Assembly: GCF_009753675.1 (NCBI RefSeq)
Contig: NZ_WQLV01000002.1
Coordinates: 496,001-560,000, forward strand
Direction: 5' to 3'
Origin: Parasedimentitalea huanghaiensis
GTDB lineage: Bacteria > Pseudomonadota > Alphaproteobacteria > Rhodobacterales > Rhodobacteraceae
Length of the DNA stretch: 64,000 nucleotides
Each line of letters opens with the position of its first letter. Within the stretch, counting starts at the first letter, position 1. The translations under genes and the position numbers were made by a program. Of the stretch, positions 8,650-17,005 are shown one piece after another. Below the pieces are notes generated by a model, which saw nothing but the letters and a program-made list of their open reading frames with translations, was not told the DNA's origin and ran no database searches.

Positions 8650-9686
8650 GGTGGCTGGCCGCACTTCTGCTGCTGTCTCTTACCACGCCAAGTCATGCCG
8701 ACACCCTACGCATTGCCAGCTTCAACACGGAATTGTCCCGCGACGGCCCTGGTCTGCTTTTCCGGGACATAGAGCGCGGTAACGACCCCCATATCAGCGC
8801 AGTCGTGCAGACGATCGCCGGCGCGCATCCAGACGTGCTAGCCCTGCAAGGCATAGACTGGGACTATGAAGGTCGGGCGCTGAATGCGCTGCAAAGCCAA
8901 TTGCAAAAACATGGTGTGCATTATCCGTATCTTCTCGCCCTACAACCAAACTCGGGGCTGGCCAGCGGTCTTGATCTGGACGGCAATAACCAGTTTGGCG
9001 AACCTCGAGATTCGCAGGGTTATGGCACATTTACTGGCCAAGACGGCATTGCTGTACTGTCACGCCTGCCTATAGACGACGCTTTGGTGCAGGACTTCAG
9101 TTCGCTGCTGTGGCGTGATTTGCCCGGCGCCCTACTCCCGCAATACCCCGATGGGACCCCATTTCCATCAGCGCAGGCTCAGGCCGTACAGCGCCTTTCC
9201 AGTACAGGCCACTGGGTAGTGCCACTGACCCTACCTAATGGAGAACGGTTGAACCTGCTGACATTTCAGGCTGGACCTCCTCTTTTTGACGGACCCGAGG
9301 ATCGCAACGGTCGGCGCAACCACGATGAAATCCGCCTTTGGCAACTACTGCTCGACGGCGACCTGGGCCCGGTGCCCGGATCGCCCTTTGTAATTGCAGG
9401 TGGCGCTAATCTGGATCCAGACCGCGGCGATGGGCGGCGCGAAGCCATTCGGTCATTGCTCGTTGAGCCAAGACTACAGGACCCACGTCCCTCCAGCGCC
9501 GAAGCAGACATCAACACTGTGCAATGGAAGAACGCCGGACGGATGCGGGTAGACTATGTTTTGCCCTCTGCAGACCTGAAGGTGCTTGATGCTGGTGTTG
9601 TCTGGCCACCTGTTTCAGGTCAAGCCGGGGTTGCGTCCAGTCGTCATCACCTGGTTTGGGTGGACATTGCGCTCGACCAACCCTGA
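8646..9686 (+). CDS. Secreted EEP-fold (endonuclease/exonuclease/phosphatase) protein with altered metal-site motifs
   Basis: 346 residues with signal peptide (MRWLAALLLLSLTTPSHA), so probably periplasmic or secreted. The fold is recognisable from LRIASFNTELSRDGPGLLF at the N-terminus, GQDGIAVLSRLPI, GRMRVDYVLPS and the C-terminal SSRHHLVWVDI. Two canonical catalytic positions look substituted: the usual LQE reads LALQGID, and the usual GDxN reads IAGGANLDPD. The N, the RVDY Asp and the final His remain. It may have reduced or altered activity. It overlaps the membrane-protein gene upstream by 4 bases, and the convergent gene downstream by 72 bases. Confidence 0.8.
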   Translation: MRWLAALLLLSLTTPSHADTLRIASFNTELSRDGPGLLFRDIERGNDPHISAVVQTIAGAHPDVLALQGIDWDYEGRALNALQSQLQKHGVHYPYLLALQPNSGLASGLDLDGNNQFGEPRDSQGYGTFTGQDGIAVLSRLPIDDALVQDFSSLLWRDLPGALLPQYPDGTPFPSAQAQAVQRLSSTGHWVVPLTLPNGERLNLLTFQAGPPLFDGPEDRNGRRNHDEIRLWQLLLDGDLGPVPGSPFVIAGGANLDPDRGDGRREAIRSLLVEPRLQDPRPSSAEADINTVQWKNAGRMRVDYVLPSADLKVLDAGVVWPPVSGQAGVASSRHHLVWVDIALDQP

Positions 9687-10538
9687 GGGCAAAGCTGCAT
9701 CAAGTGCGACATCGAGTGGGGTTTGCCGCAAATCAGGCAATAGGCGCTCAAGCAAGGTCCCATCCAGACGGTGGGCCGTATCCCATAGATAGCGCATTTC
9801 CAGCAGACACCGCCCCATAGGCCAAAACGGTCGTGCCAGCTGCAATGGCCACCAGGACATGGACTTCAGTTGCACAGGTCGCGCGACTGCGCCATTCACC
9901 GCATCAAACATTTGCTGTCCGGTCAACGTATACCCGGAAAAGGGAATATCGGCATAAACCGGCAGCACGTCACGTTTCTCAACCAAACCCACCACAGCGC
10001 GCGCCAAGTCCGGCAAATAGGCCCAGGCATGCGGCACATCGGTTTTCCCCGGATAGGTAAAACGACCCTTAGCCAAATCTTTGGTCAGGATCAGGTCAAA
10101 CCAATTGCCCGAGGCCTCAGTGTCAAGAAAATCACCTGACCGCACCACAATTGTAGAGACGCCAGAGCGTTTATAGGCAGCCTCCATTTCAACACGAATG
10201 CGACCCAATGGGTTTTTCGCGCGATGCGAGGTATTTTCCGACCAGGGGCTGGGCGTGTCTTCGCCAAACACATATACATTGCCCGGCACAACAACTGTTG
10301 CCCCATTCGCCCGCGCTGCTGCAATGACCTGCGCATGCAACTCGGGCACCTGTTTCGCCCAGTCAGGATAAGCCGGGTTCCACCCGTTTATGATCACCTG
10401 CACACCAGATGCTGCATCCATCAGATTGCCATGGGTGCGGTCAAAATGCTGGACCTGCCAGCCTGCTTCAGAAAATGCAGTTGAACAGGCCCGGCCAAAC
10501 CGGCCACTCGCGCCAAGTATCAAAACACTACGGGTCAT
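9615..10538 (-). CDS. NAD(P)-dependent epimerase/dehydratase family protein
   Basis: 307-residue extended-SDR-like protein. The N-terminal nucleotide-binding motif is VLILGASGRFGRA (GxxGxxG type). VVPGNVYVFGED followed by RIRVEMEAAYKRSG takes the place of the classical YxxxK region: the Tyr in NVYVFG is present but the following Lys is not at the usual spacing, as in atypical SDRs. The C-terminal part probably binds substrate. It is divergent from a LysR regulator gene with 93 bases between them, suggesting control by it. Its 3' end overlaps the EEP gene on the other strand by 72 bases. Confidence 0.8.
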   Translation of the reverse strand: MTRSVLILGASGRFGRACSTAFSEAGWQVQHFDRTHGNLMDAASGVQVIINGWNPAYPDWAKQVPELHAQVIAAARANGATVVVPGNVYVFGEDTPSPWSENTSHRAKNPLGRIRVEMEAAYKRSGVSTIVVRSGDFLDTEASGNWFDLILTKDLAKGRFTYPGKTDVPHAWAYLPDLARAVVGLVEKRDVLPVYADIPFSGYTLTGQQMFDAVNGAVARPVQLKSMSWWPLQLARPFWPMGRCLLEMRYLWDTAHRLDGTLLERLLPDLRQTPLDVALDAALPSGLVERNVHPNQVMTTGRNPGLT

Positions 10539-10583
10539 AACTCAGTCTCCAAATTGCTATTGGTGACACATTATCCATTCAAT

Positions 10584-10613
10584 ATACGCAGGGGGATTGC
10601 CGAAATACGCAGG
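10584..10613. promoter_or_regulatory. Direct repeats in the SDR/LysR intergenic region
   Basis: ATACGCAGG occurs at 10584-10592 and 10605-10613, a 21-base period (two helical turns on one face). Around the second copy, AATAC and GTATT form an inverted repeat, matching the interrupted dyads that LysR regulators bind. The position between the divergent promoters fits autoregulation plus control of the epimerase-like gene. This is inferred from the pattern only. Confidence 0.4.
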
Positions 10614-10631
10614 TCATGTATTCATAATTGA

Positions 10632-11534
10632 ATGAGTCAAACACCTCCTCTTCCCGATTGGTCGTTGATCCAGAGCTTTCTTGCTGTCGCGGAAACAGGC
10701 TCGCTTTCCGGTGCGGCGCGACGGTTAAACCGTAGCCAACCCACTTTGGGACGCCATATTCAGAGCCTTGAGCAGGATCTCGGCAGTCAGCTGTTCGAAC
10801 GCCATGCCCGCGGCTTGCGCTTGTCCGCTGATGGCACCCGGTTGCTGCCTATGGCGCAACAGATGAATGCGCAGATGAATGCGATTGCGCTAAACGTTGC
10901 GGGGCAGTCGCAACAGCTGCAAGGAACGGTACGCATTACCGCCAGTGTATTTGCCTCCCATTACCTGCTGCCGCCAATCCTGGCCCACATCCGAAAAGAA
11001 GAACCGCTGATCGAACTGGAACTGGCCCCCTCTGACAGCAGCGAAAACCTGCTTTTTCGTGCCGCTGATATCGCGGTGAGAATGTACAGGCCCAGCCAAC
11101 TCGATATTGTGACCCGCCACGTTTGCGACCTACCGTTGGGTATATTTGCCGCACAGAGCTACCTGTCACGCAGAGGTTCCCCCAATACACCCGATCAATT
11201 GCGCGAGCATGATCTGGTTGGTTATGATTCAAACGAGCTGATCTTGCACACCACCCGCTCACTTGGCTGGTCGATGGAGCGCAGCAATTTTGCGACACGC
11301 TGCGATAATCAGGCAACCTACTGGCAGCTGGTCCGGGCTGGCTGCGGCATCGGGTTTTCTCAATGTAACGTTGGTCGTGCAGATCCACTGGTAAAAGAGC
11401 TAGATCTAGGAATTGAGATCCCCCCGCTACCAGTCTGGCTCGCAGCACATCAAGCCATGCGGCAAACTCCTCGGATCGCCCGTGTCTGGTCACTGCTGGC
11501 CAAAGGCCTGCAACAGGCTACACCTTTGCCCTAG
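10632..11534 (+). CDS. LysR-family transcriptional regulator
   Basis: 300-residue LysR regulator. The winged helix is at residues 8-67: FLAVAETGSLSGAARRLNRS followed by QPTLGRHIQSLEQDLGSQLF. The effector-binding domain follows. QMNAQMNA at about residues 77-84 reflects a 12-base tandem repeat in the DNA (10860-10883). The start is ATG at 10632. It is divergent from the epimerase-like gene, its likely target. The ligand is unknown. Confidence 0.9.
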   Translation: MSQTPPLPDWSLIQSFLAVAETGSLSGAARRLNRSQPTLGRHIQSLEQDLGSQLFERHARGLRLSADGTRLLPMAQQMNAQMNAIALNVAGQSQQLQGTVRITASVFASHYLLPPILAHIRKEEPLIELELAPSDSSENLLFRAADIAVRMYRPSQLDIVTRHVCDLPLGIFAAQSYLSRRGSPNTPDQLREHDLVGYDSNELILHTTRSLGWSMERSNFATRCDNQATYWQLVRAGCGIGFSQCNVGRADPLVKELDLGIEIPPLPVWLAAHQAMRQTPRIARVWSLLAKGLQQATPLP

Positions 11535-11617
11535 CCCCCCCGTTCACCTTCGCGCGTTATTGACCCTGCGGACCCTAGCGGGTACCTCCGGTACAACCGA
11601 TTTCAAGGAGTATCCGC

Positions 11618-12721
11618 ATGTCCAACCCTTCGATTCTGATTCTGCCCGGCGACGGCATTGGCCCCGAAGTCATGGCGCAAGTCACCCGGATCATCGACTG
11701 GTATGGCGAAAAGCGGGACCTGGCGTTCGATGTCAGCACCGACCTTGTTGGCGGCGCCGCCTATGACGCCCACGGTGTTCCGTTGCACGACGACACAATG
11801 GCCAAAGCCATGGAAGTTGACGCCGTTCTGCTCGGTGCTGTAGGTGGCCCGAAATACGACGATCTGGACTTCTCGGTGAAGCCCGAACGCGGCCTTCTGC
11901 GCCTGCGCAAGGAAATGGATCTGTTCTCCAACCTGCGCCCCGCCCAGTGCTTTGACGCCCTGGCTGATTTCTCCTCGCTAAAGAAAGAGCTGGTCGCCGG
12001 TCTGGACATCATGATCGTGCGCGAACTGACCTCGGGCGTCTATTTCGGCGAACCCCGCGGCATCTTCAACGAAGGTAACGAGCGCGTCGGCATCAACACC
12101 CAGCGCTACACCGAGTCTGAAATCGAGCGCGCAGCCCGTTCGGCCTTTGAACTGGCCATGGTCCGCAACAAAAAACTCTGCTCGATGGAAAAAGCCAATG
12201 TGATGGAGAGCGGCATCCTGTGGCGTGAAGTTGTCACGCGTGTGCACGCTGACTACCCCGAGGTTGAGCTGTCGCACATGTACGCCGACAACGGCGCCAT
12301 GCAGCTGGTCCGCGCACCGAAACAGTTCGACGTGATCGTCACCGACAACCTGTTCGGCGATATCCTATCCGACTGCGCAGCCATGCTGACCGGCTCGCTG
12401 GGTATGCTGCCCTCTGCCTCGCTTGGTGCCCCAATGGACAATGGCCGCCCACGCGCCATGTACGAACCTGTACACGGCTCTGCCCCGGACATCACCGGTC
12501 AGGCCAAGGCCAACCCAATCGCCTGTATCCTCAGCTTTGCTATGGCCCTGCGCTACAGCTTTGCCGAAGGCGCCGAGGCTGACCGCCTAGAGGCCGCTGT
12601 TGAATCCGTGCTGGCCGACGGTGTCCGCACTGCTGACCTGCTTGGCGAAGAGGGCGTAACACCCGTCTCGACCAGTGAAATGGGCGACGCTGTTCTGGCT
12701 GCACTGGACGCCAGCCTGTAA
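11618..12721 (+). CDS. leuB: 3-isopropylmalate dehydrogenase LeuB
   Basis: NAD-dependent oxidative decarboxylase giving 2-oxoisocaproate precursor in leucine synthesis. 367 residues, usual length. Seen: [20 protein letters not shown] at the start, [26 protein letters not shown] (substrate arginines), the catalytic Tyr/Lys regions, [20 protein letters not shown] (metal-binding aspartates) and [13 protein letters not shown] (NAD-binding). The ATG at 11618 has AAGGAG upstream. It is separated from leuCD by about 5 kb of unrelated genes. Confidence 0.97.
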   Translation: MSNPSILILPGDGIGPEVMAQVTRIIDWYGEKRDLAFDVSTDLVGGAAYDAHGVPLHDDTMAKAMEVDAVLLGAVGGPKYDDLDFSVKPERGLLRLRKEMDLFSNLRPAQCFDALADFSSLKKELVAGLDIMIVRELTSGVYFGEPRGIFNEGNERVGINTQRYTESEIERAARSAFELAMVRNKKLCSMEKANVMESGILWREVVTRVHADYPEVELSHMYADNGAMQLVRAPKQFDVIVTDNLFGDILSDCAAMLTGSLGMLPSASLGAPMDNGRPRAMYEPVHGSAPDITGQAKANPIACILSFAMALRYSFAEGAEADRLEAAVESVLADGVRTADLLGEEGVTPVSTSEMGDAVLAALDASL

Positions 12722-12748
12722 AATTTAGCTTCGTGCTACCAAAACTTG

Positions 12749-12781
12749 GCCCCGCCTGCATAAGTCAGCGCGGGGCTTTTT
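12749..12781 (+). terminator. Rho-independent terminator after leuB
   Basis: GCCCCGC (12749-12755) pairs with GCGGGGC (12770-12776), followed by five T residues. It starts 28 bases after the leuB stop codon. Confidence 0.9.
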
Positions 12782-13031
12782 GTTACTGGAACATTCGACA
12801 CAACGGAGACAGCTATTGGTGACACAGTGTTTGCCGGATTCACGATAGCTGCTTAGCACTGTAATTCATCTCAGGTCATTCACCCCACCGCCTTTTCCAG
12901 GCTCGCGCTGCCATTCAAGTATGTTTCGAATCCCGCTCTTTTATTTTTTCATATATGAGCGTCACAGTTAGCCTGTAGACTTACCCCAACAACCTTGACC
13001 GTATGCCACAACCCAAAACCACTGGTGACCT

Positions 13032-13976
13032 ATGAACCTGAAAGCTGCTGTGCTGGCTCTGCTGGGCTATGCCATTTTCTCGACCCACGACGTGGTGGTC
13101 AAATATTTGGGGGCCAGCATGTCCCCTTTTCAGCTGGTGTTTTTTAGCAGCCTGCTGTCGTTTCCTCTGGTTACGCTGATGTTGATCAGAGATCCGGCAC
13201 ACGGCAACCTGCGGCCGCAGCATCCCTGGTGGATGGCCCTTCGGTCTATAGCGGTGTCCCTGGTACCTGCCAGCGCCTTCTACGCGTTTTCTCAACTGCC
13301 ACTGGCCCAGGCCTATGCTCTATTGTTTGTAACCCCCCTGTTAGTAACCTTGCTGTCCATTCCTGTTCTAAGGGAACAAGTTGGACTGCCCCGGATGCTA
13401 GCCGTTGTTCTTGGATTCATAGGTGTCATGGTCGTTCTGCGTCCTGGCGGTACCGAATTCGGCTGGGGGCATGCCGCGGCACTTTTGGCCGCATTCGGAA
13501 ACGCTCTGCAATCTGTGATCTTACGCAAAATTGGCACCCATGAACGCCGGGTGGTCCTGATGATCTACCCGCTTATGACCACCTTTGTAGCGATGGGAAT
13601 CGCGTTGCCCTTCGTTTATGTACCGCTTGAAGCATCGGCACTGGGCGGCCTTGTAGTTGTTGCCATATTTGGCTTTTTCGCCACCCTATTGATGGTTAGC
13701 GCCTATACCCTCGGCGAGGCCGTGATCGTCGCGCCGATGCAATATTCACAGATCATCTGGGCCACCCTGTTTGGATTTTTCCTGTTCGGAGAGGCCATCG
13801 ATCTCAGCACCCTTCTGGGAGCGGGAATCATTATCGCCAGTGGTATTTTCATCGTCATCCGCGAGGCCTCGGGCGGCCAGTCACGCAATACCCCAGTGCT
13901 GCAAACCCGGACCCGTGGCTACACCTCTGGGGGCGTCAATATCTCGCTGCTGCTAAAACGGAAGTCGAACAAATAA
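13032..13976 (+). CDS. DMT-superfamily (EamA) transporter
   Basis: 314-residue membrane protein with about ten hydrophobic segments and two EamA repeats (roughly residues 5-135 and 145-280). Typical stretches are GYAIFSTHDVVVKYLG, LPLAQAYALLFVTPLLVTLL and VAPMQYSQIIWATLFGFFLF. Members export small metabolites such as amino acids or nucleotides, or transport S-adenosylmethionine; the substrate cannot be read here. A basic 30-residue cytoplasmic tail follows the last segment. A second DMT gene lies at the right window edge. Confidence 0.88.
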   Translation: MNLKAAVLALLGYAIFSTHDVVVKYLGASMSPFQLVFFSSLLSFPLVTLMLIRDPAHGNLRPQHPWWMALRSIAVSLVPASAFYAFSQLPLAQAYALLFVTPLLVTLLSIPVLREQVGLPRMLAVVLGFIGVMVVLRPGGTEFGWGHAAALLAAFGNALQSVILRKIGTHERRVVLMIYPLMTTFVAMGIALPFVYVPLEASALGGLVVVAIFGFFATLLMVSAYTLGEAVIVAPMQYSQIIWATLFGFFLFGEAIDLSTLLGAGIIIASGIFIVIREASGGQSRNTPVLQTRTRGYTSGGVNISLLLKRKSNK

Positions 13977-14032
13977 ACTCTCGATATTAGGCTTGCATAT
14001 CCGCTTCGAAGCATCTATTCCGCCCTCACGGT

Positions 14033-14109
14033 CGGGCTATGGCGCAGTCTGGTAGCGCACCTGTTTTGGGTACAGGGGGTCAGAAGTTCGAATCTTCTTA
14101 GCCCGACCA
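14033..14109 (+). tRNA. tRNA-Pro (anticodon TGG)
   Basis: 77-base cloverleaf. The acceptor stem CGGGCTA pairs with TAGCCCG, followed by ACCA (discriminator plus encoded CCA). D arm GCGC/GCGC; anticodon stem CCTGT/ACAGG with loop TTTGGGT, so the anticodon is TGG (proline); T arm AGAAG-TTCGAAT-CTTCT. No mismatches in the four stems. Confidence 0.97.
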
Positions 14110-14151
14110 ATTTTCCCTACAAAGACCAGCTTATGCCGGTACTCACCCACG

Positions 14152-14171
14152 GCATCCGGAACCCCGGATGC
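14152..14171. terminator. Hairpin downstream of tRNA-Pro
   Basis: GCATCCGG (14152-14159) pairs perfectly with CCGGATGC (14164-14171) around AACC. It lies 42 bases after the tRNA and could end or protect its precursor, but no T-tract follows. The remaining bases up to 14279 show nothing further. Confidence 0.4.
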
Positions 14172-14279
14172 TGATCGGTGTTGCGAGAACCGGAATGCAC
14201 ATTCCAGACTTCATTGCCGGGCGATCCACGGAATGACATTTGGAACCTGCCAGCCCTAGATCATCGACCAGAAAATGAC

Positions 14280-15164
14280 CTAGTGCGGATCTTTCACAGT
14301 GCGGGCTGAACTGGTGTAGATTTCCGACTCTGCGTAATAGTCATCAAACCCAATTCGCTTTCGCAAATCACCAAAATCCATCAAGCTGTCGCGTGGTTGA
14401 TCTTTCGCCAGCTGCTCCAACGTCTGAACCATCGCCCGCATTGCTGCTGACATCAGCGTCAGCGGATAGGCCGCGATGCGATACCCGATATCCTGCAGCA
14501 CCTCGCGCGACAGATCAGGTGTTTCGCCGCCTTCGACGATATTCGCCATATTGGGTGCATCCGTCGCTGCACAGATCTCACGCATTTCAGCTTCGGACCG
14601 TGGTGCCTCGACAAATAGAATATCCGCCCCCAGTTCACGAAACTTTTGGGCCCGCGTCAGGGCCTCAGCCAGACCATGCTCATGACGGGCATCAGTACGA
14701 GCCAGGATCAGGATATCCGCCCCTGATTCGCGCGCATCCACCGCGGCGCGGATCCGGTCATAGGCTTCCTCGCGGCCGACCACTGCCTTACCCGGCGTAT
14801 GGCCGCAGCGTTTGGGCGCCAGCTGGTCTTCGATCATGACTGCCGCACAGCCCGCTGAGGCCATGCCTGCCACCGTGCGCCGCACATTCATCGCATTGCC
14901 ATACCCGGTGTCGCCATCCCCAATCATTGGGATCGACACCGCGCCAGCAATGTTACGCGCATGATCCACCACTTCCCCATAGCTCATCAAACCCAAGTCA
15001 GGTGCGCCAATGCGACTGGCCGAAGCTCCAAACCCAGTCATGAAGGTCAGCGGAAAACCGGCCTGCTCAACAAGTTTGGCTGAGAGTGCATCATAGGCAC
15101 AGGGCATGGTGTGCAAACGAGGTTGCGCCAGAAGGGCACGCAGTTGGTCAGCAGGAGTTGTCAT
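14280..15164 (-). CDS. Isocitrate lyase / PEP mutase superfamily lyase
   Basis: 294-residue TIM-barrel enzyme. PMIGDGDTGYGN holds the metal-binding aspartates and KRCGH (in LAPKRCGHTPGKAV) carries the catalytic Cys, which favours a C-C lyase (methylisocitrate, dimethylmalate or related 2-hydroxyacid cleavage) over a phosphonate mutase. Start: ATG at 15164 (MTTPADQL) is chosen; a GTG at 15173 overlapping the dctM stop is possible. It is the last gene of the TRAP operon, so it probably cleaves the imported substrate or a product of it (inference). The specific substrate is not readable. Confidence 0.85.
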   Translation of the reverse strand: MTTPADQLRALLAQPRLHTMPCAYDALSAKLVEQAGFPLTFMTGFGASASRIGAPDLGLMSYGEVVDHARNIAGAVSIPMIGDGDTGYGNAMNVRRTVAGMASAGCAAVMIEDQLAPKRCGHTPGKAVVGREEAYDRIRAAVDARESGADILILARTDARHEHGLAEALTRAQKFRELGADILFVEAPRSEAEMREICAATDAPNMANIVEGGETPDLSREVLQDIGYRIAAYPLTLMSAAMRAMVQTLEQLAKDQPRDSLMDFGDLRKRIGFDDYYAESEIYTSSARTVKDPH

Positions 15165-15169
15165 GGCAA

Positions 15170-16444
15170 TCACAGTTTGAAAGGAATGTAGAGGGCGAGG
15201 TCAGGAACCAAATACAGGATCACAACACAGAGGAACATCAGCAGCAGGAATGGTACCGCACCGCGTGCCACATCTCCCAGCGTTGCACGGGCTACCGATT
15301 GGATCACGTAAAGGTTCAGGCCGACCGGAGGAGTAATCAGCGCCGCTTCGACCATCAGCACCATGAAGATGCCAAACCAGATCGGGTCAAAACCCAGCCC
15401 CATGGCAGCGGGCAACAAAACTGGCGTCATGATCAGCACCATTGACAGCGCCTCAAGAACCAGCCCCATCACCAGCAAAATCAACGCCACCAGCACCACG
15501 AATCCGACCGGGCTGCTAACCGCATCGGACAAAAAGGCGCTAATGTCCTGAGGAATGCGGTACAGGGTGATGGCTTTGCCAAACACTTTGGCCCCGGCGA
15601 CGATCATCAAGATCGCAACTGTGGTGGCCATAGCGTCTTTGGTTGCTTCCCAAAACTGTGGCCAAGAGAGTGTGCGCAGCACCAGCACGGTAATCACCAC
15701 AGCGCCAGCAAAGCCAATTGCCGCTGCCTCGGTTGGGGTAAAAGCACCGCCATAGATACCGGCGACAACAACCGCCGCCAGCGCCATAGATGGAAAGGCG
15801 CGCAGCGTCGCGTGGCTGCGTTCTGGCCAACTGGCCTTCTCTGACCGCCCCATACCCCGCATTGACGCATAGACCATAGCGTAGCCGCCAAACAGCACCA
15901 GCAGCAGCAAGCCGGGCCCGACCCCAGCCAGGAACAGAGCAATCACTGATTCTTCGGTAACAAAGCCATAAACAATCATCGGGATCGATGGCGGGATGAG
16001 AATGCCCAGAGTACCGCCCGCCGCGAGCAAGCCAAAAACAAAACGCTTTTCATAGCCACGTTTCAGCATTTCGGGAATAGCTACGGTGCCGATCGTGGCT
16101 GCAGTGGCCACTGATGACCCCGAGATAGCCGCAAACAACCCGCAGGAAATCACCGTCGCAACAGCCAGCCCACCGGGCCAGTGGCCAACCCAGGCCTGTA
16201 CAGCCGCGTATAGGTCTCTCCCCACTCCCCCTTTTAGCAAGACGTTTGACATCAACAGGAACAGCGGCACCGCCAGCAAGATAAACCCATCCAGCGTAGA
16301 GAGTATGGCCTGCGGTGCCATCAGCGGCGAAAACCCACCAACGACCAACATCGACAGGCCCAGCCCCCCCAATGCAAAGGCCACAGGAACACCCAACAGA
16401 AGCAGTGAAAACAGCGCCAGAAGAATCAGGAATACGGTAATCAT
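15170..16444 (-). CDS. dctM: TRAP transporter large permease DctM
   Basis: 424-residue membrane protein of the DctM/TRAP large-subunit family with about 12 hydrophobic segments. Family stretches include VPLFLLMSNVLLKGGVGRDL, AISGSSVATAATIGTVAIPE (the conserved substrate/sodium loop) and LLAAGGTLGILIPPSIPMIV. It couples Na+ to uptake of a substrate delivered by the periplasmic DctP. Its start overlaps the dctQ end by 4 bases, and its stop overlaps the possible GTG start of the lyase gene. Confidence 0.95.
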   Translation of the reverse strand: MITVFLILLALFSLLLLGVPVAFALGGLGLSMLVVGGFSPLMAPQAILSTLDGFILLAVPLFLLMSNVLLKGGVGRDLYAAVQAWVGHWPGGLAVATVISCGLFAAISGSSVATAATIGTVAIPEMLKRGYEKRFVFGLLAAGGTLGILIPPSIPMIVYGFVTEESVIALFLAGVGPGLLLLVLFGGYAMVYASMRGMGRSEKASWPERSHATLRAFPSMALAAVVVAGIYGGAFTPTEAAAIGFAGAVVITVLVLRTLSWPQFWEATKDAMATTVAILMIVAGAKVFGKAITLYRIPQDISAFLSDAVSSPVGFVVLVALILLVMGLVLEALSMVLIMTPVLLPAAMGLGFDPIWFGIFMVLMVEAALITPPVGLNLYVIQSVARATLGDVARGAVPFLLLMFLCVVILYLVPDLALYIPFKL

Positions 16445-16929
16445 TCATGTTCTCCTTCGGCTACTATTTCTCCTCGTGCAGCGCGTAAAACTTCAATTAG
16501 AGACTGAATAAACAACACAGCAAAACCAAAAGGCACGGCCAGTTCTACAATCCAGATCGGCAAGTCCAGCATAGAGCCTGTTGTGCGGCCTCTCACGAAA
16601 CTTTCATGGAAGATCTTCCAGCCGTAAGCCCCTACAATTGAAGAAAATACCGCAACCGCTGCCATAGCAAAAACATCCGCAACGATGCGGCCAGATCGTG
16701 GCAAATGACCAATCACAGCGGTAATCCGGATATGTCGCCGCTCCCGCAGGCACCAAGGAGACGCAATCAGGGCGCCCCAGATCAAGCAACCTTGGCTTAA
16801 CTCCGCAGCCCAAATCGTTGGGTTAACAAAGAAATAACGCGCCGCAACTTCGTAGGTGAGCATGATCCCGGCGACGACAAACAGAATCGCAGCCAGCCAG
16901 GCAAGCATGGTGACAAACCGGTTGAACAT
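16441..16929 (-). CDS. dctQ: TRAP transporter small permease DctQ
   Basis: 162 residues with four hydrophobic segments (about 12-32, 45-65, 85-107, 125-145), the normal DctQ plan. NPTIWAAELSQGCLIWGALI and LRERRHIRITAVIGHLP are family-typical. It forms the membrane complex with DctM. It is separated from dctP by a 76-base gap that holds a hairpin. Confidence 0.92.
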   Translation of the reverse strand: MFNRFVTMLAWLAAILFVVAGIMLTYEVAARYFFVNPTIWAAELSQGCLIWGALIASPWCLRERRHIRITAVIGHLPRSGRIVADVFAMAAVAVFSSIVGAYGWKIFHESFVRGRTTGSMLDLPIWIVELAVPFGFAVLFIQSLIEVLRAARGEIVAEGEHE

Positions 16930-16961
16930 AGTCTTTTAACTTTCGGATTTTGAACAGCAAA

Positions 16962-16989
16962 AGGCCGGACCAATATTCAAGTCCGGCCT
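16962..16989 (-). terminator. Intra-operon hairpin between dctP and dctQ (attenuator)
   Basis: AGGCCGGAC (16962-16970) and GTCCGGCCT (16981-16989) form a 9-bp stem; on the minus strand it is followed by TTTGCTG. It sits 16 bases after the dctP stop and would partly terminate transcription, yielding more binding protein than membrane subunits. Confidence 0.7.
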
Positions 16990-17005
16990 GATCTTTAGTT
17001 CAAGC

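Noticed and set aside
10860-10883. Tandem 12-base repeat CAGATGAATGCG in the LysR gene
   Set aside because: In frame and adds only QMNA twice; no further meaning is seen.
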